NCBI RefSeq assembly: GCF_005047635.1
Contig: NZ_SUKC01000010.1
Coordinates: forward strand, 62,001-126,000
Direction of reading: 5' to 3'
Source of the DNA: Arthrobacter sp. CAU 1506
Lineage (GTDB): Bacteria > Actinomycetota > Actinomycetes > Actinomycetales > Micrococcaceae
Length of the DNA stretch: 64,000 nt
Below the pieces are notes generated by a model. The model had not been told where the DNA came from and searched no databases. It was given only the letters and a program-made list of their open reading frames with translations. Position numbers and translations under genes: made by a program. Positions 1 through 9,108 of this stretch are shown here, in pieces (the first letter of the stretch is position 1; every line of letters begins with the position of its first letter).

Positions 1-32
1 ACGGCAGTGCTTCCGTTGCGCGCATCCGTCGA

Positions 33-179
33 CGCTGACACCGCCAGGCGTCGCCTGAGTTAGTCCCGGGCGAACAGCTGGCGCTGACACCGCCAGGCGT
101 CGCCTGAGTTAGTCCCGGGCGAACAGCTGGCGCTGACACCGCCTGGCGCCGCCTCGGGTCAGTCCCGGGTGAACAGTTC
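33..179. repeat. Three 49-bp tandem repeats made from the 3' end of the NmrA-like gene
   Basis: Three head-to-tail units start at 33, 82 and 131. The first two look identical and the third is diverged. The third unit contains the final codons of the minus-strand NmrA-like gene, which end Leu-Phe-Thr-Arg-Asp-stop. The other two carry the same reading with small changes (Gln-Leu-Phe-Ala-Arg-Asp followed by TAA). The repeat therefore looks like local amplification of the gene's 3' terminus. There are no unique spacers, so it is not a CRISPR array. No gene is seen in bases 1-158. Confidence 0.85.
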
Positions 180-1019
180 GCGCAGGCTCAGCGCCGGGCG
201 CCCGGTCAGCAGGTCCACGTCGTGGGTCACCAGGTCCAGTTCCCCGGCTGCGATCGCCGTGTAGGTACTGACCCACGCGTCCAGCTGCCAGCCAGGGGCG
301 CCGAAGTGTGCACGGCTGGAGTAGGCCTCCTCCACCGTTTCATTGAGGAACGACGTCGGACGGCCGGTTGCCTCGGCGATGGCGACTGCCGCCTCGGCCA
401 GGGTCACTGATTCCGGACCCGTCAGCTCATAGGTGAAGCCGGCGTGCGGCATCGGTTCGGCAAGGATCGCTGCCGCCGCGCGGGCAACATCTTCGCGCGC
501 CACAAACGCCGCCTTCCCCTCGCCGGCCGGGCCACGGATGACGCCCGCTTCGTCGGCGAAGAGCGGCAGGATATCCGCGTAGAGGTTGTTGCGCAGCAGC
601 GTGTGCTTCAGGCCGGATCCGCGCAGCTTCTCCTCTGTGGCGAAGTGGTCGCGTGCCAGCGTGAAGGTGGCGTCTTCGGCCGCGCCGATGAACGAGGTGT
701 AGACGATGTGTTCCACGCCGGCGGCGATGGCGGCGTCAATGAAGGTGAAATGCTGCTCAAGCCGGTCTTCGGCTTCGGCGGCGGAGACCATGAACAGCGT
801 CTCGACGCCGTCCAGTGCCGCGGCAACGGCGGCCTTGTCGCCATAGCCGGCGCGCGCCGTCGTCGTTCCCGGCAGTTGCGGCGCGCGGGAGGGATCGCGA
901 AGGATCAGCCGCAGCGGCAGGTTCTGCTCCGCCAGCATGCTGGCTACCATCCCGCCCACTTGGCCAGTGGAGCCGGTGACGGCAATCGGGGTTACCTCGG
1001 GGGAGTCGGGTGCGCTCAT
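159..1019 (-). CDS. NmrA-like NAD(P)-binding reductase (atypical SDR)
   Basis: The 286-residue protein opens with a Rossmann nucleotide-binding motif, GSTGQVGG at residues 16-23. An NmrA/QOR2-like body follows, and the C-terminal part includes a typical ELTGPESVTLAEAA segment. Such proteins bind NAD(P)H and either reduce small carbonyls and quinones or act as redox sensors; the substrate cannot be told here. The ATG at 1019 was chosen because the Rossmann motif then lies at the normal distance from the start; the longer upstream reading is antisense to gluQ. The gene is divergent from gluQ, with about 90 bp between the starts. Its stop lies in the last unit of a tandem repeat derived from its own 3' end. 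Confidence 0.85.
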   Translation of the reverse strand: MSAPDSPEVTPIAVTGSTGQVGGMVASMLAEQNLPLRLILRDPSRAPQLPGTTTARAGYGDKAAVAAALDGVETLFMVSAAEAEDRLEQHFTFIDAAIAAGVEHIVYTSFIGAAEDATFTLARDHFATEEKLRGSGLKHTLLRNNLYADILPLFADEAGVIRGPAGEGKAAFVAREDVARAAAAILAEPMPHAGFTYELTGPESVTLAEAAVAIAEATGRPTSFLNETVEEAYSSRAHFGAPGWQLDAWVSTYTAIAAGELDLVTHDVDLLTGRPALSLRELFTRD

Positions 1020-1109
1020 GGCTACAGCATATTCGCCCCCGGCTACCGCGGCAGGCGGGGACCAGGCAACAGCCCGCTTTGGCTGCGCTGGTGCTGCTAC
1101 CGTGGGGAC

Positions 1110-2042
1110 GTGCCAGCAGCCCAGAGTCCCGCCGGTCCGCTGCCTCCAGCCGGTCGGTTCGCGCCCAGCCCTTCCGGTGAACTGCACATCGGCAACCTGC
1201 GCACCGCGGTGCTGGCCTGGCTCTTCGCGCGCAGCAGCGGCCGCCGCTTCCTCATCCGGGTGGAGGACCTGGACCGCGCGCGTGCCGGCTTCGAGGCCCA
1301 GCAGTTGGAGGACTTGGCGGCCATCGGACTCGACTGGGACGGCGAGGTGGTGCGGCAAACCGACCGCGGACCGATCTACCAGCGCGCCCTCGAGCAGCTG
1401 GCCGCGGCCGGTCTGGTCTACGAATGCTTCTGCACGCGGCGGGAAATCGCGGAAGCTCCCAGCGCTCCGCACGCCCCGGAGGGCGCTTACCCTGGGACCT
1501 GCCGAAACCTCACCGACGCTGAACGCGAGCAGCGCCGCCAAGACCGCCCCGCCGCGCTGCGGCTGCGCACCGACACCGCCAGCTACACGGTCGCCGACCG
1601 GCTGCACGGCGACTACACCGGCATGGTGGACGACTTTGTGTTGCGGCGCAACGACGGCGTTCCGGCCTACAATCTCGCGGTGGTGGTGGACGATGCAGCC
1701 CAAGGCGTGGACCAAGTGGTGCGCGGCGACGACCTGCTGTCCTCCGCGCCTCGGCAGGCCTATCTTGCGCGGCTGCTGGGGCTGCCGCCGGTGGAATACG
1801 CCCATGTGCCGCTGGTCCTCAATGAACGACGGCGGCGCCTGGCCAAGCGCGATGGCGCGGTGACACTGGGGGCCCTGGCGATGGCCGGGCTCAAGGCCTC
1901 CGCTGCGCGGGGCATGCTGCTGCAATCGCTGCAGCTGCCGGACGCGCCGCTGGACCAGCTGGCCGGCGACTTCCGGCCGGAGGCACTGCCGCTGGAGCCC
2001 TGGATCTTCGACCCGCCGCAGGTAGCACTCTCCGGCGGCTGA
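1110..2042 (+). CDS. gluQ: Glutamyl-Q tRNA(Asp) synthetase
   Basis: This truncated GluRS paralogue attaches glutamate to queuosine in tRNA-Asp in the cytoplasm. It has 310 residues, the usual length for the family, which lacks the anticodon-binding domain. The class I signature is HIGN at about residues 26-29, within FAPSPSGELHIGN. The KMSKS-like loop is RLAKRDG near residue 245. The zinc site typical of GluQ is complete: Cys-x-Cys (ECFCT), then Tyr-x3-Cys in AYPGTC. The start is the GTG at 1110, which places FAPSPSG near residue 17; the upstream in-frame extension is antisense to the neighbouring gene and unlike the family. Confidence 0.93.
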   Translation: MPAAQSPAGPLPPAGRFAPSPSGELHIGNLRTAVLAWLFARSSGRRFLIRVEDLDRARAGFEAQQLEDLAAIGLDWDGEVVRQTDRGPIYQRALEQLAAAGLVYECFCTRREIAEAPSAPHAPEGAYPGTCRNLTDAEREQRRQDRPAALRLRTDTASYTVADRLHGDYTGMVDDFVLRRNDGVPAYNLAVVVDDAAQGVDQVVRGDDLLSSAPRQAYLARLLGLPPVEYAHVPLVLNERRRRLAKRDGAVTLGALAMAGLKASAARGMLLQSLQLPDAPLDQLAGDFRPEALPLEPWIFDPPQVALSGG

Positions 2043-2173
2043 CTTTCCGCCGCCCGCACGCCGTCTGGCCCGGTGTGTCCGCCGGGGTCGGCCCGCCGGA
2101 CCAGGCCGCTCCGCTGACCCGGACTTCATGCGGCGTTTGCCTGCGCTTTCCCCGGAGGGGCTAGCTTGAGGGC

Positions 2174-2980
2174 GTGGGCGGACTCTTCGTTGCGTTGGGC
2201 GACAGCTTTACCGAGGGCGTGGGGGACTACAACCCGAATTTCCCCAACGGCGTGCGCGGCTGGGCGGACCGGGTGGCCAAGCAGCTGGGCAAGCAGGACC
2301 CGGACTTCCGGTATGCCAATCTGGCCGTGCGCAGCAAGCGTCTGCGCCAGATTGTCGCCGACCAACTGGAACCGGCCATCGCCATGGAACCCACGTTGGT
2401 CTCTTTCTACGCCGGCGGCAACGACATTCTGGAGTTCAAGCGCAGCATGCCGGAGTTGATGGCCGAGTACGAATCCGCCGTCAGCCGGCTGGCCCAGACC
2501 GGCGCGCGCCTGATCCTGTTTACCGGCTTTGAGGTCATGCTGCCGCCGGTGCTCGAACCGATGCGTCGGCGAAACTGGGCGTTCAACGAGGCGGTCCGGG
2601 AACTGTCCCGCCGGTACGACGCCGTGCTGGTGGACCACTGGGCGTTCGAGCGGTACCAGGACCGCCGAATGTGGGACACGGACCGGCTGCACATGTCCGC
2701 GCAGGGGCACCGATACATGACCGCGCGGGTACTCGAAGCCCTCGGCGTGGATCACACCCTGCAGCTGAAACGGCCTGAACCCATGGTGCCGGCTGGTTGG
2801 CGGGAAGCGATCCGCCGTGAACGTGACTGGTTGCAGGAATGGGTGCTCCCGATGTTCGGCCGCAAGTTCAAAGGCGTCACGTTGGGCGATAACCTGCCGC
2901 CGCGCTGGCCGGAACCGGTACAAGTCTCGCGCGGGCTGAAAAAGCTTGCCCGGCAGCGTTCTGCCGCGTCTGCTGATTGA
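2174..2980 (+). CDS. SGNH/GDSL-type hydrolase
   Basis: The 268-residue protein has the SGNH blocks in order: GDSFTEG at residues 9-15 (Ser11 the predicted nucleophile), the oxyanion Gly and Asn in YAGGNDI near residue 80, and the Asp-His pair in DRLHMSAQGH near residue 178. These enzymes cleave esters (lipase, acyl-hydrolase or deacetylase activity). There is no signal peptide, so it is predicted to be cytoplasmic. The start is the GTG at 2174; a CCGGAGGGG stretch lies about 14 bases upstream. It follows gluQ in the same direction after about 130 bp. The long basic C-terminal tail after the catalytic His is outside the SGNH core and its role is unknown. Confidence 0.87.
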   Translation: MGGLFVALGDSFTEGVGDYNPNFPNGVRGWADRVAKQLGKQDPDFRYANLAVRSKRLRQIVADQLEPAIAMEPTLVSFYAGGNDILEFKRSMPELMAEYESAVSRLAQTGARLILFTGFEVMLPPVLEPMRRRNWAFNEAVRELSRRYDAVLVDHWAFERYQDRRMWDTDRLHMSAQGHRYMTARVLEALGVDHTLQLKRPEPMVPAGWREAIRRERDWLQEWVLPMFGRKFKGVTLGDNLPPRWPEPVQVSRGLKKLARQRSAASAD

Positions 2981-3137
2981 GACGCGCTCCGGTGGCCGCT
3001 CCAAACCTGCCGTTTGCCGCCCGCGCAGAGAATAACGGGGTGGAGGCGTGCCTTATTGTCCTGCAGCGGTTGTACGCTGATGCCACAACTACAGGCCTGC
3101 GGCCAAGCCGCGCCGTCGGGAAAAGGAGGCTGCCGCC

Positions 3138-4409
3138 GTGACAGTCCAGGAACCGCGCGAGCCGGTCCCGGCGCTCGCTGTTCCGGCGGCGTTCCAAGAG
3201 CCAGTCGTGAAGGTCCGGCCCGGCTGGGTCACCGCCGTGGTGCTGACCAATCTCGGCATCAACGCTGCGTTCTTTGGCCCGCTGCAGGTCTTGCTGGCCC
3301 AACAAGCGCAGACGTTCGATGCGGTGAACAAGGAAGCGGTCCTGGCGTTGGCCACCGGATTTGGGGCTGCGGTCTCGCTGGTCGCGAATCCGATTTTCGG
3401 CGCGCTGAGCGACCGCACCACTTCCCGGTTGGGACGGCGGGTGCCGTGGGTCCTCGCTGGCGGCGTGTTGGGCTTCGCGGCGCTGTTGCTGCTTTCCGGC
3501 GCGCCCAACATCGCGGTGATGGTGATCGGCTGGTGCCTGGTGCAGGCCGGCTGCAACGGAGCTTACGCGGCCGTCACCGCCAGCATCCCGGACCGCGTGC
3601 CCCGACGGCAGCGCGGCAGGATCGGCGGACTGGCGGCCATCGGCCAGACGCTGGGGATCGTGATGGGGGCGGTGCTGGCCAACCTTGCCGGCGGTTTCGT
3701 CGCCGGTTACATCTACTGCGCCGTGTTCCTGCTGGTCAGCATCATCCCGTTCGTGATTGCCGGCCGTGACACACCGCTGGATAAGAGAGACCGCCCGGCC
3801 TTCGGCTGGGGCAGCTTCCTGAAAAGCTTTTGGATCTCCCCGGCCAAGCACCCCGATTTCGGCTGGGCGTGGCTGACCCGGTTCCTGGTCAACCTGGGCA
3901 ACAACATCTTCACGCTGTACCTGTTTTTCTTCCTGCAGGACGCCGTGGGACATCCGAACCCCGCCGCCGGTGTGCTCCTGCTGACCGGTATCTACGCCGG
4001 CATGGTGGTGCTGATGGCCTTGCTCGGCGGGCCGCTGAGCGACAGGGTGGGGCGGCGCAAGCCCTTCGTGATCGCGTCCTCGGTGACCATCGCGACTGCC
4101 TCCGTCATCGTGGCGCTGGCTCCTGAGTGGCCGGCGGTCATCGCGGCCGCGTGGGTCCTCGGGGCGGGCTTTGGCATGTTCCTGGCCGTGGACTTCGCCC
4201 TGCTGACCGAGGTGCTGCCCAGCGCTGCCGACCGCGGCAAGGACATGGGCGTCATCAACATCGCGGCCTCGTCACCCCAGGTCATTGCCCCGCTGATCGC
4301 TGCACCCACAGTGCTCTACCTCGGCGGCTACACCGCACTGTTCTTCCTGTCGGCCGCCATCGGCCTGCTCGGAGCGGTCTTCGTCGTCAAGATCAAGGGC
4401 GTGCGCTAG
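3138..4409 (+). CDS. MFS transporter, 12 membrane segments
   Basis: The 423-residue inner-membrane protein has a soluble N-terminus of about 30 residues followed by about twelve hydrophobic helices. The MFS loop 2-3 signature appears as GALSDRTTSRLGRR, and the equivalent motif in the second half is GPLSDRVGRRKP. It is most like actinobacterial sugar permeases, but the substrate is not determined. The GTG start is supported by a strong AAAAGGAGG seven bases upstream. It stands alone between the GDSL hydrolase and a small conserved gene. Confidence 0.88.
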   Translation: MTVQEPREPVPALAVPAAFQEPVVKVRPGWVTAVVLTNLGINAAFFGPLQVLLAQQAQTFDAVNKEAVLALATGFGAAVSLVANPIFGALSDRTTSRLGRRVPWVLAGGVLGFAALLLLSGAPNIAVMVIGWCLVQAGCNGAYAAVTASIPDRVPRRQRGRIGGLAAIGQTLGIVMGAVLANLAGGFVAGYIYCAVFLLVSIIPFVIAGRDTPLDKRDRPAFGWGSFLKSFWISPAKHPDFGWAWLTRFLVNLGNNIFTLYLFFFLQDAVGHPNPAAGVLLLTGIYAGMVVLMALLGGPLSDRVGRRKPFVIASSVTIATASVIVALAPEWPAVIAAAWVLGAGFGMFLAVDFALLTEVLPSAADRGKDMGVINIAASSPQVIAPLIAAPTVLYLGGYTALFFLSAAIGLLGAVFVVKIKGVR

Positions 4410-4543
4410 CTTCGGGGGCCAAGCAACAAGGCGGTGCTCAAGCCGTCTCCGCAACATTCACGACAGCAAGCCCGGCGACGAGCCCCTTGGTTTCCGCCGT
4501 TGACCGGAGGACGATTAAAGGGTCGAGGTGAAGGAGGTTTGTG

Positions 4544-4729
4544 ATGTGCTACTCCTCGAACAGGGATTTCGGTTGGCGCTTCAGGAAGGAAAACGAGCGC
4601 ACACCGGAGACCCGCAGGGAAGACCAGGACACCAAGGGCGAGACCTGGACGAAGTCCGATGACTCCGAAGTGAAGGCTTTCCTTGACCAGTCCCCAGTCG
4701 ACGAACCGGCCAGCGACCGGCGGTTGTAG
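4544..4729 (+). CDS. Small conserved actinobacterial protein, function unknown
   Basis: This 61-residue protein begins Met-Cys-Tyr-Ser-Ser-Asn-Arg-Asp-Phe-Gly-Trp, an opening I associate with small uncharacterised actinobacterial proteins. The rest is very polar and charged, with no membrane segment. The ATG at 4544 is preferred over the in-frame GTG at 4541 because AAGGAGG (4531-4537) then lies six bases upstream. A strong terminator follows 20 bp after the stop, so it is probably transcribed as a short unit. Confidence 0.75.
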   Translation: MCYSSNRDFGWRFRKENERTPETRREDQDTKGETWTKSDDSEVKAFLDQSPVDEPASDRRL

Positions 4730-4749
4730 CCGAGACCCTAGATAACCAT

Positions 4750-4780
4750 TGAAGCCCCGCAGAAAACCTGCGGGGCTTCA
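4750..4780 (+). terminator. Rho-independent-type hairpin
   Basis: A perfect 13-bp stem (TGAAGCCCCGCAG paired with its complement) closes a five-base AAAAC loop. It lies 20 bp after the small conserved gene. There is no long T-run, which is common in high-GC actinobacteria. Confidence 0.85.
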
Positions 4781-5010
4781 AGCACACCAGCTCACTCACA
4801 ATTTCGCGTCCGTAGCCGTCCAAACTGAACCGGCTGAGCCGGAGCGGCTCTCCGGCAGGAGCGCCGGAGATGAACCCGAATCCGGCTTCGGCGGTGCCCT
4901 CTGCCTTTTCATGGTGCGGTGCGCGTCATATTCTGGAGCCGTTGCAGCTTGCTTTGCATTGATAGCCCGACCCTTCGGAGCCGGCCCCTCGCTCGAGAAG
5001 GAGGCGCAGG

Positions 5011-5979
5011 GTGGCGCATATCCAACTGCTGGGCACCGGCGGTACTATCGCGTCGCGCGGCCACGGCACCGGGGGAGCTGTCGCAGTCGACGCTTCGTCC
5101 GCGCTGGTCAATACGCAATACGGCGATGTCACGGTCAGCGCCCGTGACGTCCTGACGATCGGCAGCTACCGGCTGGACCTGGCAGACCTGCGCCGGATTG
5201 CCGAGGCAGTAGGGCAGGCCCTCGCGGACCCAGACACCGACGGAGTGGTGGTCACGCACGGTACGGACACCCTGGAGGAAACGGCCTTCCTGCTGGACCT
5301 CGTACACTCCTCGCCCAAGCCGGTGGTCCTCACCGGCGCCCAGCGCACGGCCGACAGCCCCGATGCGGATGGCCCGCGCAACGTCGCCGAGGCGGTCCGC
5401 GCAGCAGCCGACGAGCATTTGCGCGGCGCCGGAGCACTCGTCTCCTTCAACGGAACAGTCCGTTCCGCCCGGGGTGCCCGCAAAGTACATACCACCGCGG
5501 ACAGTCCTTTCAGCGGGGGCACGGAAGTGGCGCACATGGTGGGCGGCCAGCTCGTCGTGACGGCCACACCCCGGCGCTACCCTCCCTTGCCGGCTCTGCC
5601 GCCCGCGTTCGATGACATCCGCGTGGACATCATCACCGCCTACCCCGGTGCGACACCGGACTTGTTGGACCACGCCGTGCAGCTCGGGAGCCACGCCGTC
5701 GTGCTGGCCGGTACCGGGGTTGGCAACGCGGGTCCGGGGTTCGCCGAGGCCGTGAAACGGGCGACGGCGGATGGCTGCGTCGTGGTGCTCAGTACCCGAG
5801 CACCGTGGGGACCTGTGGTTCCCACCTATGGCAATGGCGGGGGCATTGATCTGGTGGAAGCCGGTGCCGTCCCTTCAAGGGACCTCAACCCCTTCCAAGC
5901 CCGCATGCTCACCGCCGCCCTGCTGTCACAGGGCAAACCGCCAGAAGAATTCCCAGAGATGTTCGAAACCTACCTGTAA
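5011..5979 (+). CDS. L-asparaginase-family amidohydrolase
   Basis: The protein has 322 residues. Both catalytic threonine blocks of the bacterial asparaginase/glutaminase family are present: LGTGGTIAS (Thr12) and [14 protein letters not shown] (GTD triad near residue 88). A lysine in ARKVHT fits the third triad position. There is no signal peptide, so it should act in the cytoplasm. It is the first gene of a five-gene same-strand run (29, 38, 46 and 19 bp gaps) with an imidase-like deacetylase, an MFS permease and two SDRs. That setting suggests it hydrolyses an amide intermediate rather than simply asparagine, which is inference. GTG start with AGAAGGAGG upstream. Confidence 0.87.
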   Translation: MAHIQLLGTGGTIASRGHGTGGAVAVDASSALVNTQYGDVTVSARDVLTIGSYRLDLADLRRIAEAVGQALADPDTDGVVVTHGTDTLEETAFLLDLVHSSPKPVVLTGAQRTADSPDADGPRNVAEAVRAAADEHLRGAGALVSFNGTVRSARGARKVHTTADSPFSGGTEVAHMVGGQLVVTATPRRYPPLPALPPAFDDIRVDIITAYPGATPDLLDHAVQLGSHAVVLAGTGVGNAGPGFAEAVKRATADGCVVVLSTRAPWGPVVPTYGNGGGIDLVEAGAVPSRDLNPFQARMLTAALLSQGKPPEEFPEMFETYL

Positions 5980-6008
5980 GAACATCTACCGCCACCAGAG
6001 GAGAGACC

Positions 6009-6887
6009 ATGTCCAAGAAAATCTACGTCTCGGTCGGCATTGACGTCGACGCCGTCGGCGGCTGGTTGGGCTCCTACGGCGGAGAGGACTCGCCAGGCGA
6101 TATCTCCCGTGGCCTGTTCGCTGGCGAGGTAGGCGTGCCCCGGCTGCTCCAGCTCGCCCAGCGCCGTCAGATGCCCGTGACCTGGTTCTGGCCGGGGCAC
6201 TCGGTCGAGACATTTCCAGAGCAGTTCGACGCCGTGGTTGCTGCCGGCCACGAAATCGGGGTGCATGGCTACAGCCACGAAAACCCGATCGCGATGACGC
6301 GGAAGCAGGAGACCGAGGTTCTTGACTACTGCACCGACCTCATCGAGCGGCGTTCCGGACGCAAGCCGGTTGGCTATGTGGCTCCTTGGTGGGAGTTCTC
6401 CCCGGTGACCAACGAGATCCTGCTGGAGCGCGGGTTCCTCTATGACCACTCGCTAATGCACGACGACTTCACCCCTTACTACGTGCGGGTTGGAGACAGT
6501 TGGACCAAGATCGATTACGAGGCCGAGTCGGCCGGGGAATGGATGAAACCGCTGGTGCGCGGCCAGGAGACCGATCTCATCGAAGTGCCGGCATCCTGGT
6601 ACCTCGATGACCTGCCGCCGATGATGTTCATCAAATCCAGCCCCAACAGCCACGGTTTCGTCAGCCCCAGGGACATCGAACAGCTCTGGAGAGACCAGTT
6701 TGACTGGGTGCACCGCGAGATGGACTACGCCGTCTTCCCGATCACCATCCACCCCGACGTATCAGGCAAGCCGCAGAACCTGCTCATGCTCGAGCGGCTG
6801 TTCGACCACATCCAGCAACACGACGGCGTTGAGTTCGCGGTCATGGAAGACCTCGCGCGGGACTTCGCCGCCCGCAACCCCCGCTAG
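6009..6887 (+). CDS. Polysaccharide deacetylase-fold hydrolase, HpPgdA/cyclic imidase type
   Basis: The 292-residue protein has a NodB-type fold. The predicted metal site is Asp12/Asp14 ([11 protein letters not shown]) and the HGYSH motif near residue 95, preceded by WFWPGHS. The opening [16 protein letters not shown] and the late [14 protein letters not shown] block are typical of the Helicobacter HP0310 (HpPgdA) subfamily. As I recall it, that subfamily includes Pseudomonas enzymes that open cyclic imides such as succinimide. There is no signal peptide, which argues against a peptidoglycan substrate and for a small cytoplasmic one. ATG start with GAGGAG upstream. It lies in the asparaginase operon. 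Confidence 0.82.
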   Translation: MSKKIYVSVGIDVDAVGGWLGSYGGEDSPGDISRGLFAGEVGVPRLLQLAQRRQMPVTWFWPGHSVETFPEQFDAVVAAGHEIGVHGYSHENPIAMTRKQETEVLDYCTDLIERRSGRKPVGYVAPWWEFSPVTNEILLERGFLYDHSLMHDDFTPYYVRVGDSWTKIDYEAESAGEWMKPLVRGQETDLIEVPASWYLDDLPPMMFIKSSPNSHGFVSPRDIEQLWRDQFDWVHREMDYAVFPITIHPDVSGKPQNLLMLERLFDHIQQHDGVEFAVMEDLARDFAARNPR

Positions 6888-6925
6888 GGCCCTTATGGGT
6901 CCTGGCGTCAAAGAAAGCAACTGCC

Positions 6926-8263
6926 ATGTCAACACCACGTTCGGCCCACGGTCGCTCGGTAGAGCCGTGGAATGTCCCGATCACCAAGAAGACCATCACG
7001 CAGGTCTCCCTCGTCTGCTTTATCGCCTGGGTTGCCTCGGTCTATGACTACACGCTTTTCGGCACCTTGCTGCCGGTCATCGCGGAGGAGTTCGGCTGGA
7101 CGACCGCGCAATCCACCGCCGTCAACACCTTCGCAACGATCGGCGTCTTCATCGTCTCCCTGCTCGTCGGCACCATCCTCGACCGGATGGGCCGCAAACG
7201 AGCCCTCATCATCCTCATGCTCGGCGGAGCGGTGGCTTCCGGCCTGACCGGCCTTGCGGCCGGCGCCGTCAGCCTGGTCATCATCCGTTCCTTCACCGGG
7301 TTCTCCATGTCCGAGGAGGTCGTCAACGCGGTCTACCTGAACGAGATCTACAAGGAGGCCAAGAGCCGGGGCCTGATGTACTCCCTGGTGCAGGGCGGCT
7401 GGCCGGTCGGGGCACTGATTTCTGCAGGCCTCTCGGCGCTGCTGCTGCCGATCATCGGCTGGCGCTGGACCTTCGTGGTGGCCGCGATCCTGTCCCTGGG
7501 CGTGGTGGCCATGGCCCTCCGGCTGCCCGAATCTCCCACCTTCGCCGCCATGCAGGAGGTCAAGCGCCGCCGCGCTGCCGGCGACGTGGACGGCGCCCAC
7601 CGGCTGGCCGACGAACACGACCTCGAGGAGGCAGCCCATCACGCCACCGGCGTCAAGGATGTCTTCACCCCCGAGTTGCGCTGGCACACCATCCTTCTGG
7701 CCTTGGCGTGGTTCTTCAACTGGATCTCCATCATGATTTTCTCGGTCCTTGGCAGCACCATTCTGGTCGATGCCAAGGGGGTTTCCTTCGACAACGCCCT
7801 GCTCATTCTGGTGCTGGCTAACGCGGTGGGCTTCGTCGGCTACGTCTTCCACGGCTGGCTCGGGGACAAAATCACCCGGAAGCGCACCGTCGTCCTCGGC
7901 TGGTTGGCGGGCGGCATCGTCAGCCTGATCATGCTGCTGGGTCCGGGCATCCCGGGAATCATCATCCCGCTGTACGCGCTGACCCTCTTCTTCCTCACCG
8001 GCCCCTACGCGGCGCTGCTGTTCTACATGGGCGAATCCTTCCCCGTGCACGTCCGCGGCATGGGCACCAACGTGGCCCACGTGATGGCACCGGTCGGCGG
8101 CATCGCCGGCTCCGGCTTGCTGTCCATCCTGCTCGCCGCCGGAGTGGATACGGGCTGGGCGGCGATCATCACCGGCACCGGCGGCCTCTTCATCTCCGCG
8201 CTGTGCATGGCCGGCACGCACACTATCCGCGACGCCCATCAGAAGACGACGGTGATCGCATGA
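6926..8263 (+). CDS. MFS transporter, metabolite:H+ symporter type
   Basis: The 445-residue protein has about twelve membrane helices. The loop 2-3 signature is GTILDRMGRKRA and its second-half counterpart is GWLGDKITRKRT. A soluble central loop of about 50 residues contains the PESPTFAAM block typical of the AAHS/metabolite:H+ symporters, which import aromatic or organic acids. It lies third in the asparaginase/imidase-like operon and is probably its uptake system. The ATG start has only a weak purine-rich leader (AAAGAAAG), so translation may partly depend on the upstream gene. Confidence 0.87.
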   Translation: MSTPRSAHGRSVEPWNVPITKKTITQVSLVCFIAWVASVYDYTLFGTLLPVIAEEFGWTTAQSTAVNTFATIGVFIVSLLVGTILDRMGRKRALIILMLGGAVASGLTGLAAGAVSLVIIRSFTGFSMSEEVVNAVYLNEIYKEAKSRGLMYSLVQGGWPVGALISAGLSALLLPIIGWRWTFVVAAILSLGVVAMALRLPESPTFAAMQEVKRRRAAGDVDGAHRLADEHDLEEAAHHATGVKDVFTPELRWHTILLALAWFFNWISIMIFSVLGSTILVDAKGVSFDNALLILVLANAVGFVGYVFHGWLGDKITRKRTVVLGWLAGGIVSLIMLLGPGIPGIIIPLYALTLFFLTGPYAALLFYMGESFPVHVRGMGTNVAHVMAPVGGIAGSGLLSILLAAGVDTGWAAIITGTGGLFISALCMAGTHTIRDAHQKTTVIA

Positions 8264-8309
8264 TGTGCAGTGATGCCAGCCGCAAGAACAACAGAAGGGA
8301 GGTCGCCGC

Positions 8310-9089
8310 GTGAACCGCGACGATGGTCTTGAGGGCAAGGTCGCCGTTATTTCCGGCGGGGGCAGCGGAATCGGTCGGGCGCTGGCTGTAGCCTACGCTC
8401 GGGCCGGAGCCCACAATGTGATCGGCTACCTTCCTTCCGATCCACACGATGCTACGGACACGGTCCGTGCCGTCGAGGAGGCCACGGGCCGCTGCGTCGC
8501 CGTCCCGATGGACGTGCGCCGTTTCGAGGACACGGAGCGGCTGGCCCAAGCAGCGCTGGATGAGTTCGGCCGGCTGGACATCGCGGTGGCGGCCGCCGGT
8601 ATCCTGCGCCGGGCGCCGCTGGCCGAGATGACCGACGAGGCGTGGGACGACATGATGGCCGTCGACCTCTCCGGCGTCCTCCGCGTCTTCCGCTCCTGCA
8701 GCATGCGGATGAACGACGGCGGAGCGATGGTCGCCACCTCCTCGATTGCCGGCGGAGTCTACGGCTGGGAGGAGCACAGCCACTATGCCGCCGCCAAGTC
8801 CGGCCTGCTCGGTCTGTGCCGGTCATTGGCCGTGGAGTTGGCTCCGCGGCGGATCCGGGTCAACGCAATTATTCCGGGGCTCATCGAGAGCCCGCAGTCG
8901 CTGGACCCGGTGAACTCGCTGGGCCGGGAAGGCCTGGACGCTGCCGGATCCATCATCCCGTGGGGCCGGGTCGGCAACGTCGACGAGGCCGCCCGCGCCA
9001 TCCGCTTCATGACCAGCGACGACTCGGCCTACATCACGGGACAACAACTTATTGTCGACGGCGGGCTGACCGTCCGCTGGCCCAGCTGA
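8310..9089 (+). CDS. Short-chain dehydrogenase/reductase (SDR)
   Basis: The 259-residue classical SDR has the cofactor motif SGGGSGIGRA at about residues 16-25, the NAG-like block AAAGIL near residue 95, a catalytic serine in ATSSIAGG, and YAAAK for the Tyr/Lys pair. It ends with the usual ITGQQLIVDGG block. It should oxidise or reduce an alcohol/carbonyl with NAD(P). The GTG start has GGGAGG seven bases upstream. It is fourth in the five-gene operon and is followed 19 bp later by a second SDR, so two successive redox steps, or an epimerisation by oxidation and reduction, are possible. Confidence 0.88.
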   Translation: MNRDDGLEGKVAVISGGGSGIGRALAVAYARAGAHNVIGYLPSDPHDATDTVRAVEEATGRCVAVPMDVRRFEDTERLAQAALDEFGRLDIAVAAAGILRRAPLAEMTDEAWDDMMAVDLSGVLRVFRSCSMRMNDGGAMVATSSIAGGVYGWEEHSHYAAAKSGLLGLCRSLAVELAPRRIRVNAIIPGLIESPQSLDPVNSLGREGLDAAGSIIPWGRVGNVDEAARAIRFMTSDDSAYITGQQLIVDGGLTVRWPS

Positions 9090-9108
9090 GTGTCGGTCAG
9101 GAGTCCAG

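Noticed and set aside
33-179. CRISPR array at the left end
   Set aside because: Units are directly abutting with no unique spacers and derive from a gene end; no cas genes nearby.
1020-2129. Long minus-strand extension of the NmrA-like reading through the gluQ gene
   Set aside because: It is antisense to a well-supported gluQ and has no family sequence; it comes from high-GC codon bias.
6929-8338. 469-codon minus-strand frame opposite the MFS gene
   Set aside because: Its composition is Gln/Asp/His/Arg-rich, typical of an antisense shadow of a membrane protein gene; no domains.
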